From: Coenobita brevimanus
Lineage: Eukaryota; Arthropoda; Malacostraca; Decapoda; Coenobitidae
NCBI GenBank assembly: GCA_032717465.1
Contig: CM064681.1
Span: 14,543,510 to 14,607,509 of the forward strand
Direction: 5' to 3'
Length of the DNA: 64,000 bases
The notes beneath the pieces are model-generated. The model was not told the DNA's origin, did not search any database, and worked only from the letters and a program-made list of their open reading frames with translations. Numbering within the stretch: position 1 is the stretch's first letter; every line of letters starts with the position of its first letter. Position numbers and translations under genes: made by a program. This document shows positions 25,548 through 35,649 of the stretch, in pieces.

Positions 25548-25551
<4 letters not shown>
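24764..25551 (-). repeat. LTR4, outer 5' LTR of the array
   Basis: A 788-bp LTR from TGTTACGG to CTATGTAACA. Unlike LTR1-3 it keeps CTATGTAACA at its outer end, as in copy E. It is followed directly by (AT)n and not by another internal region, so it is the true edge of the array. A TATA box lies on the minus strand near 25327-25336. Confidence 0.93.

Positions 25552-25607
<56 letters not shown>
25552..25607. repeat. (AT)n microsatellite at the array edge
   Basis: About 28 AT units abut the last base of LTR4. If the element duplicated 5 bp on insertion, the duplication would be invisible in this sequence. Confidence 0.95.
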
Positions 25608-25614
<7 letters not shown>

Positions 25615-26930
25615 ATGCACATGTTCCTAACCTCGCATTGCATTTCACTACTTTTGTGCTAGCTCAGGTGTATGATTCACACTCTTCATTACTAGCATAT
25701 GGGTCCATTTTTCACTATCTTTTCACATAAAACATAGCCAAATATATCAGTACATGGGATACACAGCATATTTCACAAAAAGAAAAAAAAATGTAAATGC
25801 ACGTGTTCCTAACTTCACATTGCATTTTGCTACCTTTGTACTAGCTCTGGTGTACAACACACACTTTTCATTACGAGCACGTGGGTCTCTTTTTCACTGT
25901 CTTTTCACATAAAATATAGCCAAATATATCAATATATGGGATACACAGTATATTTCACCAATAAAATGTAAATGCACATCCTACATAGGTCAATTACGTG
26001 GCCCATACCTGGCTGGTAAGGTGTAGAAGACAATGATTTCTGGAGGAGCACGTGGTTCAATTTCACTTTCTTTTCACATAAAAAAATAATAAAATATATT
26101 ACTATAAGATACACAGTATATCACACCATCTACAATTACGTATCTCGCGTTGCATTTCGCTGCCTTTGTGCTAGTTCAGGTGTATAACACCCACACTTCA
26201 TTACGAGCACGTGGCTCAGTCTTTCACGTTATTTCCACATAATACGTAGCCTAATCTATCAATATATGAGATACGCAGTATATTTCACTAATAAAATGTA
26301 AATGTACGTTCCACAGAGGTCAATTACGTGGCCCATACCTGGCTGGCAAGGTGTAGCAGACGATGATTTCTTGAGGAGCACGTGGTTCACTTTCACTTTC
26401 TTTTCACATAAATAACAAAATATATCAGTGTATGAGATACATAGTATATTTCACCAATAACATGTAAATGCACTTGTTCCTAACCTCACGTTGCATGTCG
26501 CTACCTGTGCTAACTCAGATGTACAAGACGCACTCTTCCCTACGAGCAATTGGGTCAGTCATTTACTGTCTTTCACATAAAACCTAACCAAATCTATCAA
26601 TATATGAGATAAACAGTATATTACACCACAACAAGTACAAGTATGTGGCCCTTACCTGGCCACTAAGGTGTAGCAGATGATGTTTCCCTTACCTAAAGAT
26701 GCTGCAGTGTTTACGATTTAATTTCACAATACACATAATCAAATCCATCATTTTATGAGACATACAGTATATTTCACCACGACAGTACCTGAACGTGCTC
26801 TGTATGTCACCTCTGCGATACCCAAGGTATTGCAGACGATATTTTCTGATGAGCACCTGATGCATTGTTTACGTTCATCCACACAAGCATACAATAAACA
26901 TGTCAGTAACACTCATGCTTTATTTCACAC
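25608..26930. repeat. Satellite of about 150-180-bp units of two alternating types
   Basis: Eight units start near 25611, 25793, 25968, 26131, 26298, 26462, 26621 and 26771. All share a half containing TTTTCACATAAAACATAGCC-like sequence and GATACACAGTATATTTCACC. The other half is of two kinds. Type a (units 1, 2, 4, 6) has GTTCCTAACCTCACGTTGC. Type b (units 3, 5, 7, 8) has CCCATACCTGGCTGG. Divergence increases to the right, where units decay into single-copy sequence. No coding potential is seen. Confidence 0.85.
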
Positions 26931-27639
26931 AGAAAGGATATGGAATAAATATAACAATATGATAAAATCAAATACCCCTATAAACCTCCTCTATTTTATC
27001 CCCTCTTGACAACAGCGTGCCGTGGATGTAAGATGTAAATGACTCCTGCCCTAACCAATATTTCATCACGTACACTCGTTGCACTATACTCCTGTCTGTT
27101 GCACAATAACACTATCCACCATATATCAGCATAAAACAAGGCCCTCATCAACACCTTGGCAAATATTCCATTCAAGACAACACCGTGTCATCAGGTAGTT
27201 TCCTGCTTTCCTCTGCTAAACATTTCACCATGTCCTTCCTCACTGGCTATTGCACACTATATTCACCTGATTCACTGTCATTTTTATTCAGTGGTTGAAT
27301 ACTCACATTGGGTGCAGGGTAGAGGGAGTGTAGTTGTTGGGACACGCCGAAAAACAGGGCAGGCGTAGCACAATCTTCATTGGGCCAACGGCTGATAATG
27401 GCCAGGAATGATTCACCAAAACCTAATTCCCTATTGCAAACACCAAATCTAATCACAATAGTGCCCAAAAAGTAAACACAAGCACTATTGGTATAGTGGA
27501 ATATGATGTGCATCCCTGGGCAGGGTAAATAGAGTACAATTTAAATGCCCAGCCACACATTACCTTCTCCCTCGACAGCTGATGCGGAACGAATCAACCT
27601 GGCCGGGCTACTGCACGTCTAGGGCCCCGAGGTTGCCAA
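26931..27639. other. No recognised feature
   Basis: AT-rich sequence with short frames only. I see no repeat, domain or RNA signature here. Confidence 0.5.
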
Positions 27640-27811
27640 GTCATTACGTTTGACGAGAGGTGCGGGAACTATGACGTGTCCAAAAATGATGCTGATCAGC
27701 CAAAAACTTTTTCTCTGACGAAGGTTTTTATGTTTTTAAGATGACAAATGCGTCATCAATTATAGTTGCATGCCCCAAATGACAACAAATACGTCATCGC
27801 GCAAGAAGGGG
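27640..27811. mobile_element. Solo end of a piggyBac-like element
   Basis: Read inwards from TTAA at 27812-27815 on the minus strand, the sequence starts CCCCTTCTTGCGCGATGACG. It holds two dyads: ATGAC...GTCAT at 27779-27797 and GATGACAAATGCGTCATC at 27740-27757. Their offsets from the end (about 14 and 54 bp) are close to those in the two better-defined piggyBac elements of this window. No partner end was found, so this is a remnant. The left limit is arbitrary. Confidence 0.45.
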
Positions 27812-27829
27812 TTAAAGAAAAATGGTTAC

Positions 27830-28042
27830 TGTTCCATCTCTTGATTTGCTAGTAATGAGTTAATCGGGAGGGGGAGGCCGAGGATGAGATGGAGGGATGG
27901 GGTGGAGAGGTATATGAGAGAGGGGGGTGTGAGTTGGGAGCAGGGTAGTGAAATGGTGGGGGACAGGATGACGTGGAGGCGATTTGTTTGTGGCCACCCC
28001 AAACGGGATTGAGGCATCTGGCAATAGATAGATAGATAGAGT
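27830..28042 (+). mobile_element. 3' end of an RTE-like LINE with a (GATA)n tail
   Basis: The plus strand reads GRPRMRWRDGVERYMRERG then DRMTWRRFVCG, the style of the C-terminal tail of RTE-type endonuclease-reverse transcriptases. A stop and an AATAGATAGATAGATAG tail follow. RTE elements characteristically end in short tandem repeats rather than poly(A). Related 3' ends are at 29480-29925 and 54420-54768. Confidence 0.75.
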
Positions 28043-28089
28043 TAATCCAAATTTGCCAACTTGAAGAATGTGCAGGGACCTGAGGCTTG

Positions 28090-29035
28090 GCTACAGTCGT
28101 CCAGTACATTTAGAAGAGGTGTTTGATAGTAGGCACCATCTCATCCAATTTATTGACTCAGAAGGACACTTTCAGAAAGTTTGATAGAGGTGACAAAAGA
28201 GTGGTGAGCGATTGTATGCCTCAGATTTCCATAGTAGTCTTTTCAGTGAATCAGGCGAGGAGCTACAAGAAATGATAATTGCACTGAACAGGGAGAGTCA
28301 GCTGAAGATAGATTTGAAAATGAATATGAAGAGATGAAAGTACTGATTTGTTCCTGTCCATTAAAAATAGATGAAAAACCAGAATGTGTTCAAGAATAAT
28401 TATATATGTGTCAAGAAGGCACGTAAGCAGACCCAGTCCATGACAATGAAACAAAGTAAAGAATAGGAACGGGATGGAAGGCTTTTAGCAAACTAACTAC
28501 ATTAAGGAAAAACAGCATTATGCCATAAGGTATGGTTATATAATCAATGTGTCCTTCCTGTTGGAACTTATGGATCAGAAACATGGGAACTTACAAAGTC
28601 CTTGGAATATAAACTTAGGAGTGCTCAGAGAGGAATGAAAAGGATTCTGTTAGGGGTCACATGGAGAGATAAAGAGAGAGCTTTCTGGATAAGGAAACAG
28701 ACCAAAGTAGAAGGTATAATCACTACAATAACAAAACACAAATGGATGTGGGCAGGTCACGTCCTTCGTAGAACAGGTAACAGATAAACAACCAGGGTAA
28801 ATGAGGGGCATCCCAGAGATGGGGTGAGAGGAAGAAGTAGAAAGAGCATGAGATGGCGATATGAGTTTATTCGTTGGGATTGGATGGATCAGGCGAAAAT
28901 CCAATAGCACAGAGTGCAAGAAAATGGGAAAGACCTTGGTGCTGCAGTGGACTGATTTAGGCTACTGATGATGTTGAGGATAAGTTATGAGGTATAAATG
29001 AGTCTCCTTAGTTACTAGTGAAATCAACCCTTCAC
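28090..29035 (+). mobile_element. Degraded RTE-like LINE fragment (RT C-terminal part)
   Basis: The plus strand, with many stops and shifts, shows EEVFDSRHH, LQEMIIALNRES, LKIDLKMNMK, YGSETWELTKSLEYKLRSAQ, MKRILLGVTWRDKERAFWIR, KWMWAGHVLRRTGNR and GHPRDGVRGRSRKSMRW. These are in the order found downstream of the RT active site in RTE-type endonuclease-reverse transcriptases. The longest open piece is 28602-28787. It belongs to a different subfamily from the GATA-tailed ends on either side. Non-functional. Confidence 0.85.
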
Positions 29036-29112
29036 TCTAACTATACATGGTCATCAACTGAACTGATAAGGGTAAGGGATCTTTGACAAGCTACAACAAA
29101 ATGCAGTACCTC

Positions 29113-29170
29113 CCTATTATTAATATTATTTTTATTAATAATAATACTATTATTATTATTATTGTTATTA

Positions 29171-29219
<49 letters not shown>

Positions 29220-29249
29220 TAGTTGTAGTAGTAGTAGTAGTAATAGGTG
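29113..29249. repeat. (TTA)n / (GTA)n microsatellite
   Basis: Imperfect then perfect TTA triplets run to about 29220 and are followed by GTAGTAGTAGTAGTA. The Asn-rich frame on the minus strand here is only this repeat translated. Confidence 0.95.
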
Positions 29250-29479
29250 AAGCACCAGGCTCATGTGGATGTGAATCCAGTGGACTGCAGGCTGAAGCTG
29301 CCCTCATCCCGCAGTCATCTATCCTCCTTTCGATATAGGGAGGAAGATTAGGGACGTTTGTACAACCAGGCAGAGGATTCGCCCAGTTATATCAGTTCCA
29401 CAACAAAGCGTCATTTAAGCAGATACGTAATTTCTTCAAAGGTCCAATCCTGCCCTACAGTACGACATGCAACTTACGT

Positions 29480-29739
29480 CTAACTAAAATGGGTGAAGTT
29501 CTCCATTGTACGGTCGTTTCCCTGCCATAACCTATACCTGTGAAGACGATGGAGAATGAGAGTCTGACCTGAAGTGTGTGAGTGAAGTTGAGGGGGATAT
29601 GGGGAGGGGGAGACAAGTATGATATGGAGGGATGGAATGTAGAAGATGGAGAATGAGAGTCTAACTAAAAGAGTGGATGTGAATAATGTGGAGGGGGATA
29701 GGAGGAGGCGGAGACCAAGGATGAGATAAAGGGATGGGG

Positions 29740-29793
<54 letters not shown>

Positions 29794-29925
29794 GCGTGTG
29801 AATTGCAGGGAGGCCAACCAAATGACAGGGTAGGGTGATGTGGAGGGATTTGTTTGTGGCCACCCCTTATGAGCTTAAGGCATCTGGAAATAGATAGAGA
29901 GAGCGATAGACAGAGGTAAATAGAC
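29480..29925 (+). mobile_element. 3' end of an RTE-like LINE, with (GA)n expansion and GATA tail
   Basis: Related to 27830-28042 and 54420-54768: ATGGAGAATGAGAGTCTGAC, GAGGCGGAGACCAAGGATGA and TTTGTTTGTGGCCACCCC recur, ending in AATAGATAGAGAGAG. A (GA)n tract has expanded in the middle (29743-29791). A short internal duplication (ATGGAGAATGAGAGTCT at about 29550 and 29647) is visible. Coding capacity is lost. Confidence 0.7.
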
Positions 29926-30361
29926 AAACCTTATCTTGGGGGCCCCGTGTGATTTTTGACAGACTTCATGAGTTATTCTAAGGCAAATCTTCAGTATAAA
30001 ATGTTTTACCACCGTGAGTCCAATTATCAGCCGCTACATAGATACAGTTACTGATGACCTTATGTGTGAATCATAATGCAGATAATTTTCGCACATTTCG
30101 TCAATATACTGCTTTTACTCTAACTTGGTCTAAAATTGCCACCTCTTCATCATGAATGCTTAGCAGCAGCAGCAATAGATTAATACAAGAATATAATGCT
30201 GGTCACGAAGAAGCGCCATGGAAAGAATAAAGAGCTGCAGCATTGTCTTTTTCTACCACTGAACTTTTGGTCCAAGGTTGATATACTGTAGTATTGTTTA
30301 CTCAAAATTAACCATAGATTGGCATGAAATATAAAAGGAGGAAAAAAAAAACGCTTGGGAC
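29926..30361. other. No recognised feature
   Basis: Flanking sequence of the second gypsy element. Short frames only; an A run lies at 30342-30351. Confidence 0.5.
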
Positions 30362-32297
30362 TGAAATAGCAGCCGTGAAAACAAAGGTCATCACGACACC
30401 CCCAGGAGGCGAGAACGGAGAGATAAGTAGGGCACGCGCGACGTCCGTGCAATATGGGCATATGTCCCATACGCCCGTGCGCCCCTATTCCATGGAGTGC
30501 ACCCAGCACAAATACCCCAGTCCGGGTGCATTACCCTCCAACCAATCCAACCCTCGCCAGCATTAGGATGGAGCTAATAAACCAGGTCCAGACAGCACCC
30601 CAGCAATTGCCTGTGCACAAGCAATGGCCTGCTTGTAGCCGTGCACAAGCAGCGGCCTAGTGCCGTGCACAAGCAGCGGCCTATTGCCATGCACAAGCAA
30701 CGGCCTATAGCCATGCAAAAGCAGTGGCCTGTAGCCGTGCTCAAGGAACGGGCTGTAGCCATGCACAAGCAGTGGCCTGTAGCCGAGCCTTAGCAATGGC
30801 TTGTAGCCATACAATTGTTACAGCCAGTAGCTCCACATTTATGAGTTGGCCTATAGCCACTCACAGTGCTGTCCACTCCCCCTGCAGAACCCGTGGCAGC
30901 CGATTGCCACACATGGGGAGAGAAAGGCACGCCCTTTCTCCTTCTGCAGTTGCCTCAAGGGTCACAGCACCGGCGATGGCCTGTAGCCGTGCCATTTGAC
31001 AAGGGACGGCCCATAGCTGCCTCTCGCCTACACATCGCCCTTCATACGGGACATCGGCGATGGCCTGTATCTGTGCCCACAGTCACCCTTTGGCTGCGGT
31101 CCCGTCAGGGAGTCAGGCCCTTGTAACGGCTGGCTGCCGCACCGATGGGAAAGGGATGGCCGGCAGCCGCCCTCCTCCCATTACTCAAAGGACCTTAGCG
31201 ATGGCTGGTAGCTGTGCCATGGAGGGATACCCCATAAGTCCCTTGCCTCCTGTGACTCCACAACCAGAGGAAGAACCCTGCTCGAGCTGCCCTATTGGTG
31301 GTAAGGCAGCCCCCACCCCTACCTCCCCATCCTGAGACAGCCTCCAGGAGGAGGACCTCCCATTCATGGACTGCTGGGGCCTGTATTGACCCCGGGGCTG
31401 CACTCCATCCAGCTGGCACCAGTGGGCAACCAGCAATTGTTGGACTCCTGTCACAAGCAATGCCGCAGCCCTACCCTGACAGCAAAGCAGCATGAGTGAG
31501 ACTGCAGCAGATGGGGTCTCCACGCCACCCGTAGTACCCTGGGGTGCGACCTCTCCAGTCCTGATGAGGAGCGATGCCCTCGCCGCACGGGGCGCCTGCA
31601 GGAGCTTTTCGGCCTTAGTCCTTAGGGCCAAACCCCTATACCCACCCCCTCTAGTGTGGGGCCCTTCATTACACCCGATCGAAGCCCACTCATGAGGACG
31701 ACGCCCCTACAAGTAGTCCAGTGTCCCCTAGACAAGAAGGCATCTGAGGGGACTCAACCGACCCTGGGCTGACACCTGCGAGTGGCTCCTCCCTTGCCCC
31801 ACACCCCAGCCGTGACTGTGACTTCCATGCCTGTGAAGTGAAAGTGAAAGTGACAATTGGAGCATAGTGACAAAGGTTAACTCTTCCATCACCACCAAGT
31901 GTAAGCCGAGACAATAATAATACACTGCTATCCTGCTCCACTCAGTGAACATGGGACATGTGTATAATCATCACAAAGTATATGCAGCCCAATAATTAAG
32001 TGTACTCCCAACGTCACTTTACTGTAGTGTCTGTCTGCGTATTCTCGAGATGACCGGTATCCTGCATGATACCTACAATATCTCTGCCAGTCTGAGCTTT
32101 GCCTTTGTATAGAGTCTTGTGGAACATCTAGCTGTCTGGTATTAATAATTTATCAATATACATGTAAGGTAGTTGCCCTATGTTTTTATGCCCTGTTCCT
32201 CTTACACTATGTCTTGACTCCAGTCTGGAAAGGGAACCCAGCTATCCTGTAGGTGTTGCTAGGACGGGAAGCCGGCCTAAAGACACCTAGCATAACA
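30362..32297 (+). repeat. 5' LTR of the second gypsy element
   Basis: Aligns by eye with 41029-42941 from TGAAATAGCAGCC to CACCTAGCATAACA. It contains a 24-bp minisatellite (30606-30808). Directly after it, TGGTGGATAGCG at 32299 is a possible primer binding site; I cannot name the tRNA. Confidence 0.85.
30606..30808. repeat. 24-bp minisatellite in the 5' LTR
   Basis: About eight units of the type GCACAAGCAGYGGCCTRTAG plus CCRT. The period is 24, a multiple of three, so several frames stay open across it without being genes. The same array is in the 3' LTR at about 41280-41480. Confidence 0.9.
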
Positions 32298-32363
32298 CTG
32301 GTGGATAGCGTTGGTTCTTGACCTGGGCAGATACAGAGAGGAGCAAACAGGGAAATCATCAAA

Positions 32364-33235
32364 ATGGCAAACAGACCACATGTACAATTGCCCAAATTTG
32401 ATCAGGAGCAGTATGATATCCACACATACCTATCCATAGTCAAGCTGCTGTTAGATATTGGCTTTGAAGGCGAAGACAGAAGATCGCAGTCACCCTACCA
32501 CTTCTGGGCAATGCAGCAGCCAGTATCTTGCCCAAAGTCGTCCCCAGACTAACATGGGCGAATTTCACCAAAACAGTGGTGGAAGCAATCACACCCTCTC
32601 TAGGAAGAGTGGTGGTGCTGTCCCAACTGGACAGCCTAACGTATGATGGAATCCTGGATGACGCTTTCATCCAGGCCAGGCGGCTTGTCACTGCTGCGTA
32701 CCTGGAAGCTGACGCAGAAACCCAGGAGCAACATGCTTTTAATACCCTCCTCAGAGTTCTCCGCAGTATGGTCAAAGAACACTTTACCATACATGACCCT
32801 ATGGGAGACCTGGACAGGGACGTCCAGCTGATATGGTGACTCCTGATCTCCCGCTTCACCCCTCAACAAATTAACGTAGTGAGCAAATTTCCTACAAACA
32901 AACCAGCCCCACCAAGCAAGCCTCGGCCACTACCAACCCTACGCCAACCCCACCTAGGGCATACCTCACCAACAAGCGCCCTGTATACAAGGAGAACCAT
33001 AACCTAATTATGATCAATCCCTGGGAGCTTTCCACTTGTAGCCATGGGTGTCCACTCCACAACATCCGGGAGCAGCTTCAAGCAGCCTGGTGCAAATCAA
33101 ACACTCCAGGCCGATGTAAGGTATCATTCTTAGAGAATGAAAGCCCTGAGGACGACACTGCATCAACCAGAGATACTGATCCCAGGGAAACAGAGCCAGA
33201 GGAGGACGAAAGCCCCCAACAGCTGGATTTTTAAG
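32364..33235 (+). pseudogene. Gag-like region of the second gypsy element, broken
   Basis: Starts with the ATG at 32364 (MANRPHVQLPKFDQEQYDI), which has the look of a Gag N-terminus. The reading shifts frame near 32480-32530 and continues (ANFTKTVVEAITPSLGR ... MVKEHFTIHDPMGDLD) to a stop at about 32839. A later piece (33010-33234) is acidic and ends in a stop. I see no clear CCHC knuckle. The assignment rests on position between LTR and protease. Confidence 0.6.
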
Positions 33236-33254
33236 CCCGCCCCTGCACCTCCCC

Positions 33255-34084
33255 ATGGTGGCGGGGGCCACTTCTCAGAAATATCGCCCCCCAGTCTGCA
33301 ATAAGATGAGGCTGAACAGGGTTAAAGCGAGGCTTCTGGTCAATATGGGAGCGGACAAATCGTGCCTTTATAGTCACTTTTACTCCCGTCATAATTCAGC
33401 TTTTGGCCCACTTTTCCCTACGTCGACTCATCTCGTGGTCGCAGGGGATGGCCTCCTACCCATCCGTGGGGAAACCCGGGCTTTACACACCGATACTAAC
33501 CAGAACATCTCAACCCAACACAAATTCATCGTTTTCGACTCAGCCTGTTGCACCTATGATGGATATTTGGGACTGGACCTCCTTCAGAAACTGCGAACGA
33601 CCATCAATTGCCACAAGCGGCAACTCCAGTTTCAGGAGCCACCAGTCTCCTTCCCCAATCCCTCACAACCCCTGTGCACCTGTAAACCTTCCCCCACCCC
33701 CCCTCAAACCACACCCCACCCACCTGCCCCACTTCCCCAGGCCCCCTCTCCAGCCTTCCCACCCACACCAACTTTCTCGCTACCACCACCTCCACCATCA
33801 TCATTCCCCCTCATCACGAAGCATGGCTGCCATTAGACAGGCCCACTGGAACATCCATCTTATTCTCCCCGGACCTGCCGACCAGAGCCTTCTTGTCCTG
33901 TCTCTTATCCCCCACCTTCCTCCCCCCCCACATCGCGGTGGTCTGAATTGCCAAGATCACCACCACCCCCCTCACCCTACCCAAGGGGCTTGTGGTGGGA
34001 GAAATGGAAGAGGCAGAACCATGCACCCCCACCCCCTCCTCCTCCCCTGCCCCACTATCCCCCATACCCGAGCATCTCTCACCC
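33255..34084 (+). pseudogene. Protease-like and Pro-rich linker region of the second gypsy element
   Basis: The frame 33255-33836 contains RVKARLLVNMGADKSCLY, which fits a retropepsin active site but has Asn-Met where Asp-Thr is expected, and YDGYLGLDLLQKL, which fits the C-terminal ILG-type strand. If the alignment is right, the catalytic Asp is lost. It runs on into a long Pro/Ser/His-rich segment with no fold evident, up to the RT. Confidence 0.65.
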
Positions 34085-35480
34085 CACCAAGCTGACACTC
34101 TCCACCATCTACTTCTGGACTTTCAGGACCTCTTCGCATCAGGCCCTACCGATATCGGCCACACTACCTACCTGGTGCACGAGATACACACCACAGGACC
34201 ACCTATCCACCAACCATCCTGATGGAAAAATCCGAAACAACGAGCAGAGGAAGACCGGCAGGTCCAGGAAATGCTCGATGCCAGCGTTGTTTCACCTTTC
34301 ACCAGCCCCTGGTCCTCTCCTGTCATCCTCGTCAAGAAGAAAGATGGCACCCTGCGATTCTGCGTGGATTACTGCTGCCTCAACGACGTTACCATCAAGG
34401 ATGTCACCCCACCGCCCAGAATTGACGATTCCCTTGATTCGCTGCACAGCACCTCCTGGTTCTCTTCCCTAGACCTTCAATCTGGGTATTGGCAGGTCCC
34501 CGTACACCCTGAGGATAGAGGGAAGACCACGTTTTCCATTAGTAATGGGAAGCATCACGAATTTAACGTCTTGCCATTCGGACTCTGTAACTCACTCACC
34601 ACCTTCTCCCGATTAATGGAGTCCATCCTGTGTCCTCACCTGGGAAATATGTCTGGCATACAAGGACGACGTTATCATTTTTAGCAAGACATTGGCCGAT
34701 CACCTTCAATGTCTCAGGAAAGTTTTTCAATGTATCTGACAGGCAGGCCTCAAGTTCCGGCCCTCCAAGTGCGTCCTGGCCGTGAGAACTGTTGCTTTCC
34801 TGGGGCATATAGTCTCGAAAGTTGGATTTTCACCCGACCCCGACAAGCTGCGTGCCATCGCAGACTTCCCCCTTCTGCAAGATGTCCATGAGGTCCGAGC
34901 CTTCCCGGGCCTCACCTCATACCATCATTGGTTCGTGAAGGGATTCGCCAATATTGCCAAACCTCTCCATGACCTGATCCAGAAGGGTCAGGTCGTGGAG
35001 AGGTTTGGCTGCCTTTCAGGAACTGAAAGACAAACTCATAACTTCCCCCATTGTCGCTTTCCCCGATTACACCCTACCCTTCTGATTATACAAAGACGTC
35101 TCCCTGATCGCGATCGGCGCTGTCCTCGCCCAAGTCCAGGAGGGACAGGAACATATCATCGCCTGCGTCAGTCGCACCCTTAACCAGTCCAAAAAGAATT
35201 ACGTCACCATCAAGCGAGAGTGCCTGGGCATCGTATGGGCCTTGGAGCATTTCTGGCCCTACTTTTCTGGAACAAATGTCACCATCATCACAGACCACCA
35301 GTCGCTCCAATAGCTATGACAGTCCGGCACCCACAATGCCCAACTTATCAGATTGAGGGAAACGGAGGAATTTAATTTCGATATCTCATACTGCCCTGGC
35401 AAGCTCCATACTAATGCCAATGCACTCTTGCACCTGCCCCTCCACTTGATCCGATGCGAGCCAGAGCTCCTCCAACAGTG
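34085..35480 (+). pseudogene. RT and RNase H of the second gypsy element, broken
   Basis: RT motifs are clear: SPWSSPVILVKKKDGTLRFC, NDVTIKDVTPPPRIDDSLDS, LDLQSGYWQVPVHPEDR, FNVLPFGLC and the active site as YKDDVIIFSK near 34660-34690, where most gypsy elements have YLDD or YVDD. Frameshifts occur near 34640 and a stop near 34738. Then follow FLGHIVSKVGFSPDPDKLRA and an RNase H remnant (TDHQSLQ followed by a stop at about 35312; FDISYCPGKLHTNANAL). Non-functional. Confidence 0.85.
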
Positions 35481-35649
35481 ATGTGGCAAGGACCGTCCCC
35501 CCCTGGATTCCACGCCACTTATTCACCAAACTCCACCAGCAGGGTGTCAATTTATTCACCCCATCGGGCCACATTCTCCCCGACCTGGATACCGCCTTAG
35601 ACACCATGAGGCATCTTCACGCCAATAACGGAATCCACTTAGGTATTAA

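Larger units (their letters stand above)
1..25551 (-). mobile_element. Tandem LTR-sharing array of an integrase-first Ty3/gypsy retrotransposon (copies A-D)
   Basis: Four internal regions of one family lie head to tail on the minus strand, separated by single LTRs at 3332-6091, 10874-11657, 16443-17230 and 24764-25551. Each single LTR has a primer-binding-site-like sequence on its low-coordinate side (start of one copy) and a purine tract on its high-coordinate side (end of the next copy). It therefore serves as 5' LTR of one copy and 3' LTR of its neighbour. LTRs begin TGTTAC and end GTAACA. Copy A is cut by the window edge, so the array may continue. All copies carry stops or frameshifts. 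Separate insertions would each bring two LTRs and a target duplication, so unequal recombination between LTRs is the simplest origin. An assembly artefact is unlikely because the copies differ at many sites and carry different insertions. Confidence 0.92.

Noticed and set aside
25611..26900. CRISPR-like array
   Set aside because: Repeats are long, contiguous and diverged, without unique spacers, and the DNA is clearly eukaryotic. It is a satellite.
26755..27009. 84-codon plus-strand frame as a small gene
   Set aside because: It begins inside the decaying satellite and shows no recognisable domain; no supporting start or splice context.
29041..29307. Asn-rich 88-codon frame
   Set aside because: It is the translation of a (TTA)n microsatellite.
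30342..30361. Perfect target duplication of the second gypsy element
   Set aside because: GGGAC before the 5' LTR and AAGAC after the 3' LTR agree at only three of five bases, which is not enough to call.
30724..31631. Several overlapping 60-150-codon frames in the long LTR
   Set aside because: The 24-bp minisatellite keeps frames open in phase and the sequence is GC-rich. The two LTRs do not preserve the same frames.
33255..34472. Pro-rich host protein gene
   Set aside because: It lies between Gag-like and RT sequence within paired LTRs and contains a protease remnant.
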